Source of the DNA: Dipteronia dyeriana
Lineage: Eukaryota > Streptophyta > Magnoliopsida > Sapindales > Sapindaceae
Direction: 5' to 3'
Length of the DNA: 64,000 nucleotides
NCBI GenBank assembly: GCA_032871835.1
Contig: CM065296.1
Location: 9,124,001-9,188,000, forward strand
The position numbers and the translations under genes were made by a program. Shown one piece after another: positions 13,251 through 24,390 of the stretch; the first letter of the stretch is position 1, and every line of letters begins with the position of its first letter. Below the pieces are notes generated by a model. It saw nothing but the letters and a program-made list of their open reading frames with translations. It made no database searches and was not told the DNA's origin.

Positions 13251-13394
13251 ATGTTTTGTTTAAAAATGGCAACGTAAAGTGGCTGTTTTAATGAATGATT
13301 TTGAATGTCCATTGTTAACTTAGACATATCCATTGTTGGGAAGATGATTTTGATGAATGGTTTTGAATTAGAATACATCTAACTTTTACTTGAG

Positions 13395-13760
13395 CACTAT
13401 TGTGTTTAATTTTTTAGTAATGGTTTGTTTAATTGTCCAATAGCATTGGTGTGTTTAATTATCCAGTAACACCACTTTGTTTAATTTTTTAGTACTGGTA
13501 TGTTTAATTTTTAGGGCACTTGTGTGTTTAATTATTTAAAAGAACCGATGTGTTTAATTCTTGACAACTGAACACTGTTGTGTTTAGTTTTTTCGCACTG
13601 GTGTGTTTAATTGTTCAATAACACCAGTGTGTTTAATTCTTAAGCACTGGTTTACTTAATTTTTAGGGCACTGATGTGTTTAATTGTTTAATAAAACCGG
13701 GGTGTTTAATTCTTGACAACCGGTGTGTTTAATTCTTGAGTACTTCTGTGTGTTTTTGAT
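13395..13760 (+). repeat. Left array of TGTGTTTAATT repeats
   Basis: About 14 loosely spaced copies of TGTGTTTAATT, each followed by short variable words such as CTTGAG or GTTCAATAACACC, with a period of roughly 22-30 bases. The reverse complement of the same word makes up the array at 14,480-15,212, so the two arrays face each other across the mudrA relic. Confidence 0.8.
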
Positions 13761-14020
13761 CTAGATACTTTGAATTTAAAACATGTCAAGTACTACCCAC
13801 ATACTTTCCTGCCACCATCAATTTCTAATTCCTTGCATAAATAAAATACTTGATTGAATTTTCCAAGCAAATTACAAGTACTCTGAGATCGATCTCTCAT
13901 TCATATTATAAGGTTCTGTCAACACTTCATTAATGTTTGGGTTCTAAAAAATTTCAAGGTTTCCACTCGGGGTTTCAAAAACACTGTCAATTGTTGGTAA
14001 ACGTTGTTGCTTCCCGCCGA

Positions 14021-15323
14021 TTAAAACTGTGCTGTCAATTGCTGTAAAAAGCTTGGATAAACAGGCTGAACGGTAGGAACACCTACATGATCGAGTTCTA
14101 CACTAACTTTCTCAACAATAGTAACATACACCTCCGGAATATGTCCACCATCGCACATTAACATTTCAACATCACTATCATCTTTAATTTTCGATCGGGT
14201 AGACTTAAGTCTAACACCGGTATCAAAAAAAGTTATTAACTCAATGGTAAACCTTGTTAAGTCAACATTTGCAACGTTTTGTATAACCCTAGACAACTCA
14301 CCCTACGTGAAATTCCTACGAACTATGACAAACTCTGTTTCACCACCCTCATTAAAGTTTCACACCCATTTACCACCATAAGTGATTACCAATTTTGTTG
14401 GGTCAATTCCTGCATTTCAACCAATCAAAAATCACATTTAGATTACAATTTATTAAATCACTCACACATTTTATAAGGTGCAAACAATTAAACACACCAG
14501 GCCAACCAAATTAAACACACAAGGACAAACCAAATTAAACACAACAGCCAAACACAATCATACACACCAGTGCAAACCAATTAAATACACTAAGGAAATA
14601 ACAATTAAATACACGAGGAAAAAATATTTAAATGTCCAGGGGAAAACCAAATTAAACACATTTGGGCAAAATGATTAAACACACCAGGGCATATCAAATT
14701 AAACACACCAGGGCGTACCACATTATACACACAATGACAGACCAATTAAACACACCAAGGCACGCCATATTAAACACACCATGACAAACCAATTAAACAC
14801 ATCAGGGTAAACCAATTAAACACACCGCAGAAACAAATTTAAACACACAAAGGCACACCACATTAAACGTTACATGACAAACCAATTAAACACACCGCGG
14901 AAACAAATTTAAACACACAAAGGCACACCACATTAAACGTAACATGACAAACCAATTAAACACACCAGGGAAAACCAATTAAACACACTACGGAAACAAA
15001 TTTAAACACCAAGGCACACCACATTAAACACACCGTGACAAACAAATTAAACACACCACGGAAACAAAATAAAACTCACCAAGGCCAATAAATTACACAT
15101 CACTTTAAACACACAAGGGATAATAAATTAAACACACCAAGCGAATTCAATTAAACACACCAAACGAATTCAATTAAACACACCGCGGTTTATCAATTAA
15201 ACAAACCCAAGTTAACTATTTCCTTCAACCTTTATTCATTATAATCTGAATATGAAACAAAATAAATTAGGGTTTCTAATACATACCTCTAGATGAAGGA
15301 CCTGGAGAATCTCGATTCATCAT
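14021..15323 (-). pseudogene. mudrA transposase N-terminal relic, two exons
   Basis: Minus strand. Exon 1 is 15,323-15,287 (37 bases, starting ATGATG) and exon 2 is 14,409-14,021. The intron 15,286-14,410 has GTATGT and TGCAG borders, and joining the exons keeps one frame. Exon 2 opens with GIDPTKLVITYGGKWV, typical of the N-terminal PB1-like region of MuDR-family transposases. An EGGETEFVIV segment, a DDSDVEMLM segment and PEVYVTIVEK follow, in the family's order. Two in-frame stops interrupt exon 2, after GGKWV and after RRNFT. The frame ends at 14,021 without the zinc-binding, catalytic or SWIM regions, so this is a dead fragment. The intron contains the whole right short-repeat array. Family membership rests on motif recognition. 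Confidence 0.7.
14480..15212 (-). repeat. Right array of AATTAAACACACC repeats
   Basis: More than 30 copies of (C)AATTAAACACACC with variable linkers such as AGGGCAAAC, period about 20-25 bases. Within it, a 70-bp higher-order unit is duplicated in tandem (14,811-14,880 and 14,881-14,950) with two differences, so the array has grown recently by unequal exchange or slippage. It lies wholly inside the predicted intron of the mudrA relic. Open frames across it are repeat artefacts. Confidence 0.85.
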
Positions 15324-15870
15324 AACAACCTCACCAAAAATCTTTGAATTACAAAAGTCAATCCCTAAATTTCGAACCAAAATCCCAATCTCACATATAT
15401 GGGTTTTTTTTTTTGAATTATAGAGACAAAACAAATGGGTTTGCAACAGTTTCAATAATGACAGCAGTTTCAACAATGACAACAATTTCAACAAGAAATG
15501 GGTTCACCGTGAACACATAGAGAGAAGTGAAGAGTGTCTGAAAAAATTTCAGATTTGACATGTGAGACCTAGGTTCACCGTGATAAAAAAAGAGAGAAGG
15601 ATGGAGACCCACAATTGTGATGCGGAACCTAAAGAGAGAGAGAGAGAAATTTCAGACAAAAAAATGGGTATGGTGTGAACATACAAAGAGAGAGAAGACG
15701 TAGAAGAGAGAAGAAGAGAGAAGATAAATGGGTGTGAACAAGCAATGTATAGAGAAGATGTAGAACAGAGAGAAGATAAACTTTTAAGACAAATAAAGAA
15801 AATATGAATAATAAAACAATTAATGAATAAATGATGGGTATTTGGGTATTCACAACCAAAGATTGGGTAG
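15324..15870. other. Probable leader side of the mudrA relic
   Basis: Upstream of the predicted mudrA start on the minus strand. It contains imperfect trinucleotide repeats (CAGTTTCAACAATGA units, 15,440-15,500) and purine-rich AGAGAG tracts (15,590-15,770). It probably represents the 5' leader and outer arm of the element, but I could not find the matching terminal inverted repeat. Confidence 0.35.
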
Positions 15871-17294
15871 AAAAAATAAATTTATTAATGTTGGGTAAAA
15901 ATAATACAACTCATTAATTTTAGACTAAAACGAGGTATTTCCTCATTTATATATATATAAATACATCACCCTAATATCATAATAAAGTATTGATTTTAAA
16001 CACCAATATGAGAAGTGATTAGGGTTCTTTTTACTTTTAAAGTTATTTAAAATAAACAATATATTAAAATAAAGATTTATATACCATATATAATTATGAT
16101 ATAATTTGAAATATTTTATATATGAGAGATAGTATCGAAAGAAAAGATTTGAGATTGCATTTAATGCAATTCAGTGATTTACAATTAAGTGAAAAGTCAT
16201 GATTTTTTATTTTTATTTTAAGTTTTTTTTAATATATTTTTAAGTTGTTTGACCATTTTAAAAAAAATAAACAAAACAACTTAATGATTATGATTCAAAC
16301 CCATTAATTTTTAAGTGGAAAAAACAAACGACCTTTTAGATTTAAAACTTAAATATGCATGTCTTGTGTACGAGATAAATTTACACGATATATTTTAAAA
16401 AAAAAAAATCAAATTTTGACACTATTCATAAATAAACATAAACTTGAGTGGTGGAAAAATCAAATTTCAAATTAATTTTGGTAGATTAGTTACTTTTATT
16501 CACCAACAAATAGTATATAAGAGTTTAAGAAATGATGTTTAAGTCCCCTCAAGTGCTAATGCATGTGCAACAAATTAAAAGATGTGATTTCAACTTTCTT
16601 GGTTATATACATATCATTAAAACCCAACATACAAAAATCTCTAGTTATTACAACCATTTTCACAAGGAAGGAAAGAAGGATATTGGTAGTTGAAGTTAAG
16701 CCAACATATATGTAAATAGAAGACACTGTCATAAAAATATATAATGATTGGAAATATGAGACATGGAAAGTGATGCATTAATGTATAAAAAAAGTAAATA
16801 TGAATTGTTTCTTTTTTATTTTAAGTTTTAGTAAATAGTGATTAAATGTTTCTTTCCAAATTCTAATTACTGGGTAAAATATTTTTTTATTATATTTGTG
16901 GGCTAATGCATATCAAGTATATGTTAATTTTCATAATTCATTTGAAGAGATGATTGGTTTATATTGTCCTCCTAAAATCTGCAGTACTTTGGATGAAGAA
17001 TCGGTTATCACTCGATCATCGCCGATATATATTATTTGGTATATATATTAAAAAAAAATTAAATACTAAAACTATTTATCCCATTTTTTAAAAATATGAA
17101 TACACTGGAAAAATGGGTAAAATATATGAAAATTCAAGAAAAATAATTATAGTGTTTGAAAATTTTTAAAAATTATTCGTAGGTAGATTCAATGAACTTA
17201 TCATTCATAACAAAATTCAAATCAAATCAATGTGATTTCACGGTGGTTCTTACCGAAATTAAAATAAAAGATCCTTTATATAAATGTTTAAATT
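15871..17294. other. A/T-rich intergenic DNA
   Basis: No gene or well-defined repeat seen. Confidence 0.4.
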
Positions 17295-17662
17295 AGTGCA
17301 CTGATATAACTTTATCGGTGCGTTAGATGTGAACCATTAGATTTACATACTATAACTCAAAGTGTATGCACTTGTCAAAACTTCTCCATAATCATTGGTC
17401 CACATGCAACACATTAATATAAGTTATATCAGTACGCACTGACCAGAACGAGACTATTTATATATATAGTCCTTCTCTTGTCGGTTCGTCTTGACTCTTG
17501 ATATAAAATACATCAGTTGTTTGAATGTGGATTATAGATTATGGATAAATACTTACGAGTGTATACACACCGGATCAAAACAATTGAATAAAATGACTCA
17601 CATTCAAGTAATTGATGTATTTTATATCAAATCAAACTGACATAAGAAAGATTATATATATC
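17295..17662. mobile_element. Two-module MITE unit (A then B), copy 1
   Basis: Module A (17,295-17,440) has inverted ends built on ACTGATATAAC. Module B (17,463-17,662) has arms of about 65 bases sharing TATAAAATACATCA and TTGAATGTG. Both modules recur side by side, in reverse orientation and the same relative order, at 44.9-45.3 kb. The junction word GACCAGAA(C/T)GAGA is also shared, so A and B behave as one unit of about 370 bp. There is no coding capacity. Confidence 0.7.
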
Positions 17663-18800
17663 TCCTCTTATAAATATTTATATCGATCATATGATTCATA
17701 CAACCAGTAAAATAGCCATCATTTCAATGATATTTTTAGTGTTACTAATGTAATGGGTTCTTATGCTTTTCGAATCGATGCAAATTGTGTTGAGTACAAA
17801 AACTGTTTAAAATCACGGAAAAGTTAAGTCCCTACAACTATCTAGTCAAGCTTTGAACTTGTCATAATTGAAAACAAACAAACACTATAAACAAATACAC
17901 TATTCAAAATAATTAAAAAGAGTTTCAATTTAAAGAGCGGAAGATATGACCCACAATGATTCTATGTCTTATATATATATATATAAAAGTTCTTTTTCTA
18001 TCGATATGTTTTGATGAAATTATATAAGATTATTGAATATGATTCATTCATTTATAAAAGAGTTTTGATAAACATATATATATATATATCAAATCAAAGT
18101 ATATAAAATGAGTGACTCACATTCAATATACTTATATGGTTCCATCGATATATATTTATATGAAATTTTTTGTATATATATATATATATATTTATTTATG
18201 TTTATGCTTACTTCTCATTTAGCATGTCTTTATCACATAGATACAATATGATCATTTGTGAGGAAGAGATGCTTGATGGAATTATAAAGGGTGGTTGTGT
18301 TGTTTGAGAGGAAAAAAAAGTTTTAAAAAGCTATCTTTTGAACTTATTTTATAGGAGCTGCAATTCGCAATCATATGGGGTTGAGAAGAAACCATAAAGC
18401 TTTCCATGTAGGCATACATGGTCCACATCACATATATAGCACCTAACTACAGTTCTAGATTCTTTATAAGATCATTTTCATGTGAATTAATTAAAATTAT
18501 TTTTTTAATGGAAGTAATTGCTTTTTTAGAAAGTACTTTACAAATATGTAACAATAAACTAGATAAATATATTATATCAAAAAATTGATATTTATATATA
18601 ATTAAGTTACTAAAGTGCAACGGCATGCATAATCCTAATTATAAATTTATAATAAGTTGCGAATAGTTTTATAGTTTAACTAATGTATGTGTAAATGTTC
18701 TTGTGGTTATCCATTTGAAGTTCTCCTTTAATAAAAAAACATAATTTCAAAAACCCATTTAAGGTTGTAAGAAAAAAAAAGGGCTCGATAAATAAATGAC
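17663..18800. other. A/T-rich DNA with TA tracts
   Basis: Contains several (TA)n tracts (17,971-17,985; 18,075-18,089; 18,173-18,190). A possible third, decayed relative of module B lies at about 17,990-18,160, with ATCGATAT near both ends and the word TGACTCACATTCAA. No gene seen. Confidence 0.35.
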
Positions 18801-19214
18801 ACTATTTAAGAGGAATGTTGTTGAAATGTCACAAGTTTAATAATGTAAGTTTAAAAGACACAATTTAAACTAAACAGACGAGAATCCCCACAAAATTGAA
18901 AAAGAGAGAAAAGTTATCGTTTTGTGAGTCTGAGAAAAGCAACAGTGAGAAAGAAACCGACGACAACGAAATCGACGGCGAGGAAATCGACAACATATTG
19001 ACCGGAACCGAAATACAATATATTTCGCAGCGACCGATAAAGGTAAGTTGAGTTTGTTTTATTTATCGATTTGTTGTTCATAATTTATAATTGCATTTTA
19101 GACTTGTTCTGTTGATTGAAATTGTAGATTAGGGTTGACATTGGTTGTGGTTTTGGTTTGAGTTTGAAATGAGGTTCAATATTCTGGTATCGAGCAATTT
19201 TTTTTTTAAAATAA

Positions 19215-20035
19215 TAATAAATCGAGAATATTTCAAGCGAGATCGATGGATTTTTTTAGAAAGATTCGAGAGGTTTTTGAAAGTGATCGAGAATGTTTTT
19301 CAAAGTGATCGAGCATTTGTTTAATGATCAATAAAATTTTTCAAAGAATCGAGAGGTTTTTTAAAGGATCCAGACTATTTTGAAAGGATCGATAATTTTT
19401 GAAAATGATCGAGAGAATTTTGATAACGATCGAGAATGTTTTTCAAAGGATCGAGATTTTTTAAAATGATCGAAACGAGAAGATTTGTCATCGAATCGAG
19501 AAGATTTTTCAAAGAATCGATATATTTGTCAAAGTATCGAGACTATTTTCAAAGGATCGAGAATGTTTTCAAAGGATCGAGAATGTTTTTCAAAGGGTCC
19601 AGTTTTTATAAAATGATCGAGAAGATTTTTCAAAGGATCGAGAGGTTTTTCAAAGGATCGAGACTATTTTCAAAGGTTCGAGAATATTTTCAAAGGGTCG
19701 AGATTTTTTAAATTTATCGAGAACATTTTCAAAGAATCGAGAGGTTTTTCAAAGGATCGAGAGTATTTTCAAAGGATCGAGAGTATTTTCAAAGGATCAA
19801 GAATATTTTCATAACGATCGAGAATGTTTTTCAAAGGGTCGAGAACTTTTTCAAATGATCGAGAAGATTTTTCAATGAATCGAGAGGTTTTACAAAGGAT
19901 CGAGCCTAATTTCAAAGGATCGAGCTTATTTGCAAAGGATCGAGAACTTTTTATACAAATCGAGAACTTTTTCAAAGGATCGAGAATATTTTAAAAGGAT
20001 CGAGAATTTGTTTCAAACTATCGAGAATATTTTCT
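19215..20035 (+). repeat. Left array of GATCGAGA repeats
   Basis: About 35-40 head-to-tail units of roughly 20 bases, with a core like TTTTCAAAGGATCGAGAAT. The array lies inside a predicted 5'-leader intron of the DUF1985 gene (donor AAG/GTAAGT at 19,043, acceptor TTGCAG ending at 20,080). The related array at 23,216-23,950 runs in the same direction on the plus strand, not inverted as the element's termini are. The open frame through it is an artefact of the repeat. Confidence 0.85.
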
Positions 20036-20080
20036 AGTTTTTGTGCAGTTTACTGATGTACTGTTTCTGTGACATTGCAG

Positions 20081-21933
20081 ATGACGAGCAGTATGAAGGA
20101 ATTGCTTAAAACTGTAGAGGGAGATTGGTTCAAGGGAAAATTGACCCGACACGACCATTTTGAAGCCCTCACCTGTATAGACGATGCACTTAATCGGGTC
20201 CCTGAAGAGTTTGCTATTGAGGATCGGCGTCGGTTCATGGCCTCCTGTTTCGGGCATTTCATGTCGATGCACCGGAAGATGAAGTTTTCAGGTGATGTTA
20301 TTCATCAACTGTTGTTACGGGAGTTAGACCATGACGGGCCGACGGATGAGATGCGGTTCTTGTTAGGGAACCATGTGGTGAGGTTTTCGAAGGTGGAATT
20401 TAGCCTTATCACCGGATTACGTTTTGGAGTCGTACCAGACACGAGTATGTATGTTGCAGTTGAGAATGACATACATCAACGGTACTTTCCTGGACCTGAT
20501 GAGGTATCGTTGGATGACTTGAGGGTTGTTCTTATCCAGGGAGAGTTTCAACAGGCGTACGATGCTGTGAAGTTGTGCCTCATTTACATGTTGAACTGGA
20601 TATTGATGGGGGTGGACGAGAGATTGAAGGTTCCAGTTTGACAGTTTAGGTTGGTAGAGGACCTCAATACCTTCGATGCGTTCCGGTGGGGTGCCCACGT
20701 CTATAGGCATTCTATATTTTCATTCAAGCATGCCTTACCGCGACGTCGTGATGAGAGATGGCGACAGCCACCGGGCTATGTTGGACATTCCGTGGAGGGG
20801 TACAACATCTACGGTCTATCACACGCCCTTTTGGTAAGAAATTTGATTTCCAACATGTACATTTAATTTTGACTCAAAAATTGTTTTGGATTATAACTGT
20901 ACGTATCTTTGATGCAGATATTTGCTTTTGAAGTGATCCCCCAACTGGACGTCGTTTTCGGGACTCGAAGGGTTACAGACCTTTCCTCTCGGTTGTTGAA
21001 GTGGGAGTTGACCAAACAACATAGAGGGAAGAAGCTGGAGAAGATTTTTAGTGCTAGGGTAATTTATTTTTTTGTTAAGTAATTTTTTTTACTTACGATA
21101 AGTAACAATGACATTCATCTAAATACGCTTTCAGATGTCGGCGAGGATGAAAAATTGTGCCCACAACAGCTGAGGCGGTGGCCCCGTACTTTACAGGCCT
21201 AAGTAAGAGGGGAGCCCGTATGTGCAGGAAGACAGGGTTCACCTTCCTACTGTCCCTGAGCCGACTAAAAGTGCAGTTCGTCCTGAGAAGGAGGGTGAGG
21301 GTGAGAGGTGTACTGAGACGAAAGCTTCAGACCCTACATGTCCAAATTTCAAAGGCATGGACACTGGCGAATCGAAGCCATCTCACCGGCGAGTGAGGCA
21401 GGTTCGGTTTACCACCCCATGAACTGGTTCCGTTACAGGGGATTCCCGTGCAGGCGTTCGACTTGATGGGGAGGTAAGTGGAGATGGTAGTTTTCTTTTT
21501 AGTAACAGGAGTTGTTGATTGTTTTTGTATTAAAAAAGTTGCATGATTTCAGGCCCGTTTAGAACATAACTTGAAAGAGTTACGTGAAGCCCTCCGGAAG
21601 AGTGAGGAGGATCGACAACAACAGCACCAGGAGCTGCTCGATTTGTTTCAAAAGAGCGAGGAGGATCGACAATAACAATATGGGAGTTACTTGCATTGAT
21701 CAGGGGCCTTTAGGGCTTCAGGTCCTATACAGAAGATCCACATACCGGAGGGGCATTTCTGAATAGTGGGGCTCAGTCTCCCCATCTCCCTCCCCATCCC
21801 GCTCTGAGCGAGTAGCAGGCCTTCCTCCAGCTCTGAGCGATTCACAGGCTCCCCCTCCCGCTCTGAGCGATTCACAGGCTCCCCCTCCCACTCAGAACGA
21901 TTCTCAAGCTCCCCCTCCCTCTTAGAGCGATTA
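20081..21933 (+). pseudogene. DUF1985-type (Ulp1-associated) MULE gene, broken
   Basis: Start ATG at 20,081, immediately after an intron acceptor. Predicted exons are 20,081-20,833, 20,918-21,058 and from 21,135. The first exon carries a DUF1985-like domain: a KLTRHDHF lead, FRFLLGNHVVRFSKVEFSLITGL as a spread motif, and CLIYMLNWILMG. Exon 2 gives IFAFEVIPQLDVVFG, also typical. A TGA at 20,639-20,641 interrupts exon 1, and the frame then continues unchanged. Exon 3 hits stops and shifts frame. Further on there is a charged, coiled-coil-like piece (about 21,555-21,675) and a 30-bp Ser/Pro repeat. The C-terminal Ulp1 protease that usually follows is absent, cut off at the junction with mudrA near 21,925-21,933. 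The biological role of DUF1985 proteins in MULEs is unknown. Confidence 0.7.
21801..21933 (+). repeat. 30-bp coding minisatellite
   Basis: About 4.5 tandem units of 30 bp beginning GCTCTGAGCGATTCACAGG. In one plus-strand frame they encode a ten-residue ALSDSQAPPP unit, a proline/serine linker. The last partial unit runs into the mudrA remnant at GAGCGATTA. Confidence 0.8.
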
Positions 21934-23140
21934 TGTCCTTCGGACGCATTAGTCGACCATCATGTTGCTGCAATCTAGGTGAAACTACTTCTCCAATTAT
22001 GACTGCACTAGCTTGTCGATGACGGCGGTGAATCTCCTCCAACGGATAAGTGTGTTCGTTGATAAAACTTCATACTTGAAAGTATGTCACTTCATCTCTC
22101 CTAACCGTTCTTAACTTCCATGTACAGTTGTCCATCAAACAAACCAGATGTAATGTTGTCTTATTCGACCTTTTCACCTTCCACTCGAAGTTGTGCCGCA
22201 TTGTAAAATGGACAGCCAATCTCTTCAAATCCTTTTTAGTAGGAAAAAATTGACCTTTATATATCATGTTGGTAGGTTCATCTTCTACCAAGTTCCTGCT
22301 TCCACCCATACCAAACGAGTTTGATTCTGCTCCTGAAATAACCCACGTTCTGGCATTCTTAGACTCAGCTGGAGTTACATTAGGCCGGACCTCAGATGTC
22401 CCAGCTATATCTACTGTAGTGGAACTACATCTGTGGACACGTCTTACACGTCTTCCCGTTTTGAACGGTTCTTCATCTTCCTCATTATTCGGTACATTAT
22501 GTACCAGATTCAAATTTACCTCATTAGCCACCTCATGGATCGGTAGGTTATGAGGTTCATTGTTCCGCTCATTGTTCATGTCATTGTACATCTCATTATA
22601 TTGGTGGTTGTACTCTCCAGCGTTTATTTCAATTTGACAACCGAAATCATCGTCCAGTTGAGCTCCAACTATATCACCATGGTTGGCTACTTCCGGTGGG
22701 ACACCACATAGGTTTTTCCTACCGTCAACCCCACTTCTTTCTGTCAACAACTGGTTGCTTCAGCCTGAAGATCGAAATTGTTGGTTGTTATCATGACGAG
22801 AGATTTCTTCACCGATGACACCTCTTGCAGCCCTCTCAATTAAACTGACACATACTTGAGGGATTACCATATCTTCCCCTAGCATAAACAAAACATCGTC
22901 GTCATTTCTTATAAATGTGCGACATGTTGTCCCGGGAACGATTGATATTGATTGTAGATCAGCAATGTATTTGTTCACATCGTACTTCACAACGGTTTGT
23001 ACAATCGACACCAGCTCTTCGTAAGTCATATTTTTGGACACATACATTCCTTGGTTATCGGAACCAAGAAACCTCTGACTTCCATCAGGTAATTGGTCCC
23101 ATCGACCGTTGTAAGATATTACTAATATAACCCGATCCAT
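21925..23140 (-). pseudogene. mudrA transposase, N-terminal half, broken
   Basis: Minus strand, start ATG at 23,140 (MDRVILVISYNGRWDQL), with the MuDR PB1-like N-terminus, then an acidic, Asn-rich linker. The conserved transposase entry region follows: FFPTKKDLKRLAVHF, HNFEWKVKRSN and CTWKLR. An in-frame TGA near 22,760 and another near 22,070 interrupt it. The same frame continues past both into FINEHTYPLEEIHRRHRQAS and ends in RPKDII, where the gene is cut. The DDE catalytic domain and SWIM zinc finger are missing. The leader seems to contain an intron (donor GTAACA at 24,199, acceptor about 23,144) that holds the right short-repeat array. The gene faces the DUF1985 gene and is joined to it tail to tail. 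Confidence 0.78.
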
Positions 23141-23215
23141 TGTCTTGTGAAAATCATCATCACTATCAATTATTAACAGATTAAAAAAAATTTACAATTA
23201 CAAAAATTTCAAATG

Positions 23216-23950
23216 GATCGAGAACTTTTTCAAGGGTGGGTTCGAGAATAATTTACAAAGGATCGAGAACTTTAAAAAAGGTTCAATTCGAGAACTTTTA
23301 TCGAGAATATTTATCAAATTATCGAGAACTTTTTATAACGGTTCGAGAACTTTTAACAAGGGAACGAGAACTTTTTCTAAGGAATCGAGACTATTTCTAA
23401 TGGTTCGACTACTTTTTAAAGGGATCGAGAATATTTGTCAAATTATCGAGAACTTTTATCAAGGGATCGAGAACTTTTAAAAAGGGAACGAGAACTTTTT
23501 CTAAGGGATCGAGAACTTTTAACAACGGAACGAGAACTTTTTCTAAGGGATCGAGAACTGTTAACAATGGAACGAGAACTTTTTTAAGGGATCGATAATA
23601 TTTTTCAAATTATCGAGAACTTTTATCAAGGGATGGAGAACTTTTAACAACGGAACGCGAACTTTTCAAAGAGATCGAGAACATTTCTAACGGTTCGACA
23701 TCTTTTTAAAGGGATCGAGAAAATTTTCAAATTATCGAGAACTTTTATCAAGGGATCAAGATCTTTTCTCAAGGGATCGGGAACATTTTCGAAGGGACCG
23801 AGAACTTTTTCTAACAGATCGAAAAAGTTTTTAAGGGATCGAGAACTTTTTTAAGGGATCGAGATTATTTGTCAAATTATCGAGAACTTTTATAACGGTT
23901 CGAGAACCTTTGTCCAGGGATCGAGAACTTTTCCTAAGGGATTGAGCATT
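23216..23950 (+). repeat. Right array of ATCGAGAAC repeats
   Basis: About 30 units of roughly 20-25 bases with a core like AAGGGATCGAGAACTTTT. It lies between a putative 5'-leader exon (about 24,200-24,245, minus strand) and the mudrA coding start at 23,140, so it is probably intronic. On the plus strand its direction is the same as that of the left array. Confidence 0.85.
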
Positions 23951-24390
23951 TTTTGTAGAGCATTTTTTTCAAATAATCGAGCTTTTTTCAAACTAAACAA
24001 CAACTCGATCCAATATAAAATAAGCTCGATTCATCTTTAAATATTCTCGGTCACACAAGAATATAGCAATCTACTGCAGAATCTGATATGGATACATTGA
24101 TATCGAGGAATGAATACATTGTTAACCCACACAGAAATGAATGCAAAATATCTGAAATGCATAAAAGAAATTTAAGTGAAGATCATAAATATTTGTTACC
24201 TTCTACTACATAATCTGGAGAGAGAGTCAAGTTTTTCTGACAATTTTTTTAAGGAGATACCAACGAGTTCAGAAAGGGCCTTTTAAAAAATTAAAGTTTA
24301 TGGGTAATTGGGGCAGTTCACCACAATGGATGTCTTTTAAACTTAAGTTATTAAAAGGGTGACATCATCACAACAGACCTTTAAAAAGTT

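Larger units (their letters stand above)
18801..24390. mobile_element. Mutator-like element with DUF1985 and mudrA genes
   Basis: Imperfect terminal inverted repeats lie at about 18,801-18,860 and about 24,331-24,390. Both read AGG..TGTTGT....ATGTCAC near the tip and then TAAGTTTAAAAGACA. Inside are a plus-strand DUF1985-type gene and a minus-strand mudrA transposase gene facing each other, each broken and truncated. Each is preceded by an array of GATCGAGAA repeats in its predicted 5' intron. DUF1985 with Ulp1-like sequence is a known cargo of plant MULEs. The outermost bases and target duplication are unclear because both flanks are A-rich (A-runs at 18,772-18,780 and 24,418-24,424). The element cannot be autonomous: the catalytic part of mudrA is missing. 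Confidence 0.75.

Noticed and set aside
14478..14678. 66-codon frame with KLNT repeats
   Set aside because: It is an artefact of the AATTAAACACACC array.
13395..15212. CRISPR-like short repeats with spacers
   Set aside because: The units are imperfect and variably spaced, the linkers resemble one another, and the context is a plant transposon. The same holds for the arrays at 19.2-20.0 and 23.2-24.0 kb.
19436..19711. 91-codon frame rich in FFKGSR
   Set aside because: It is a translation of the 20-base tandem repeat and lies in a predicted intron.
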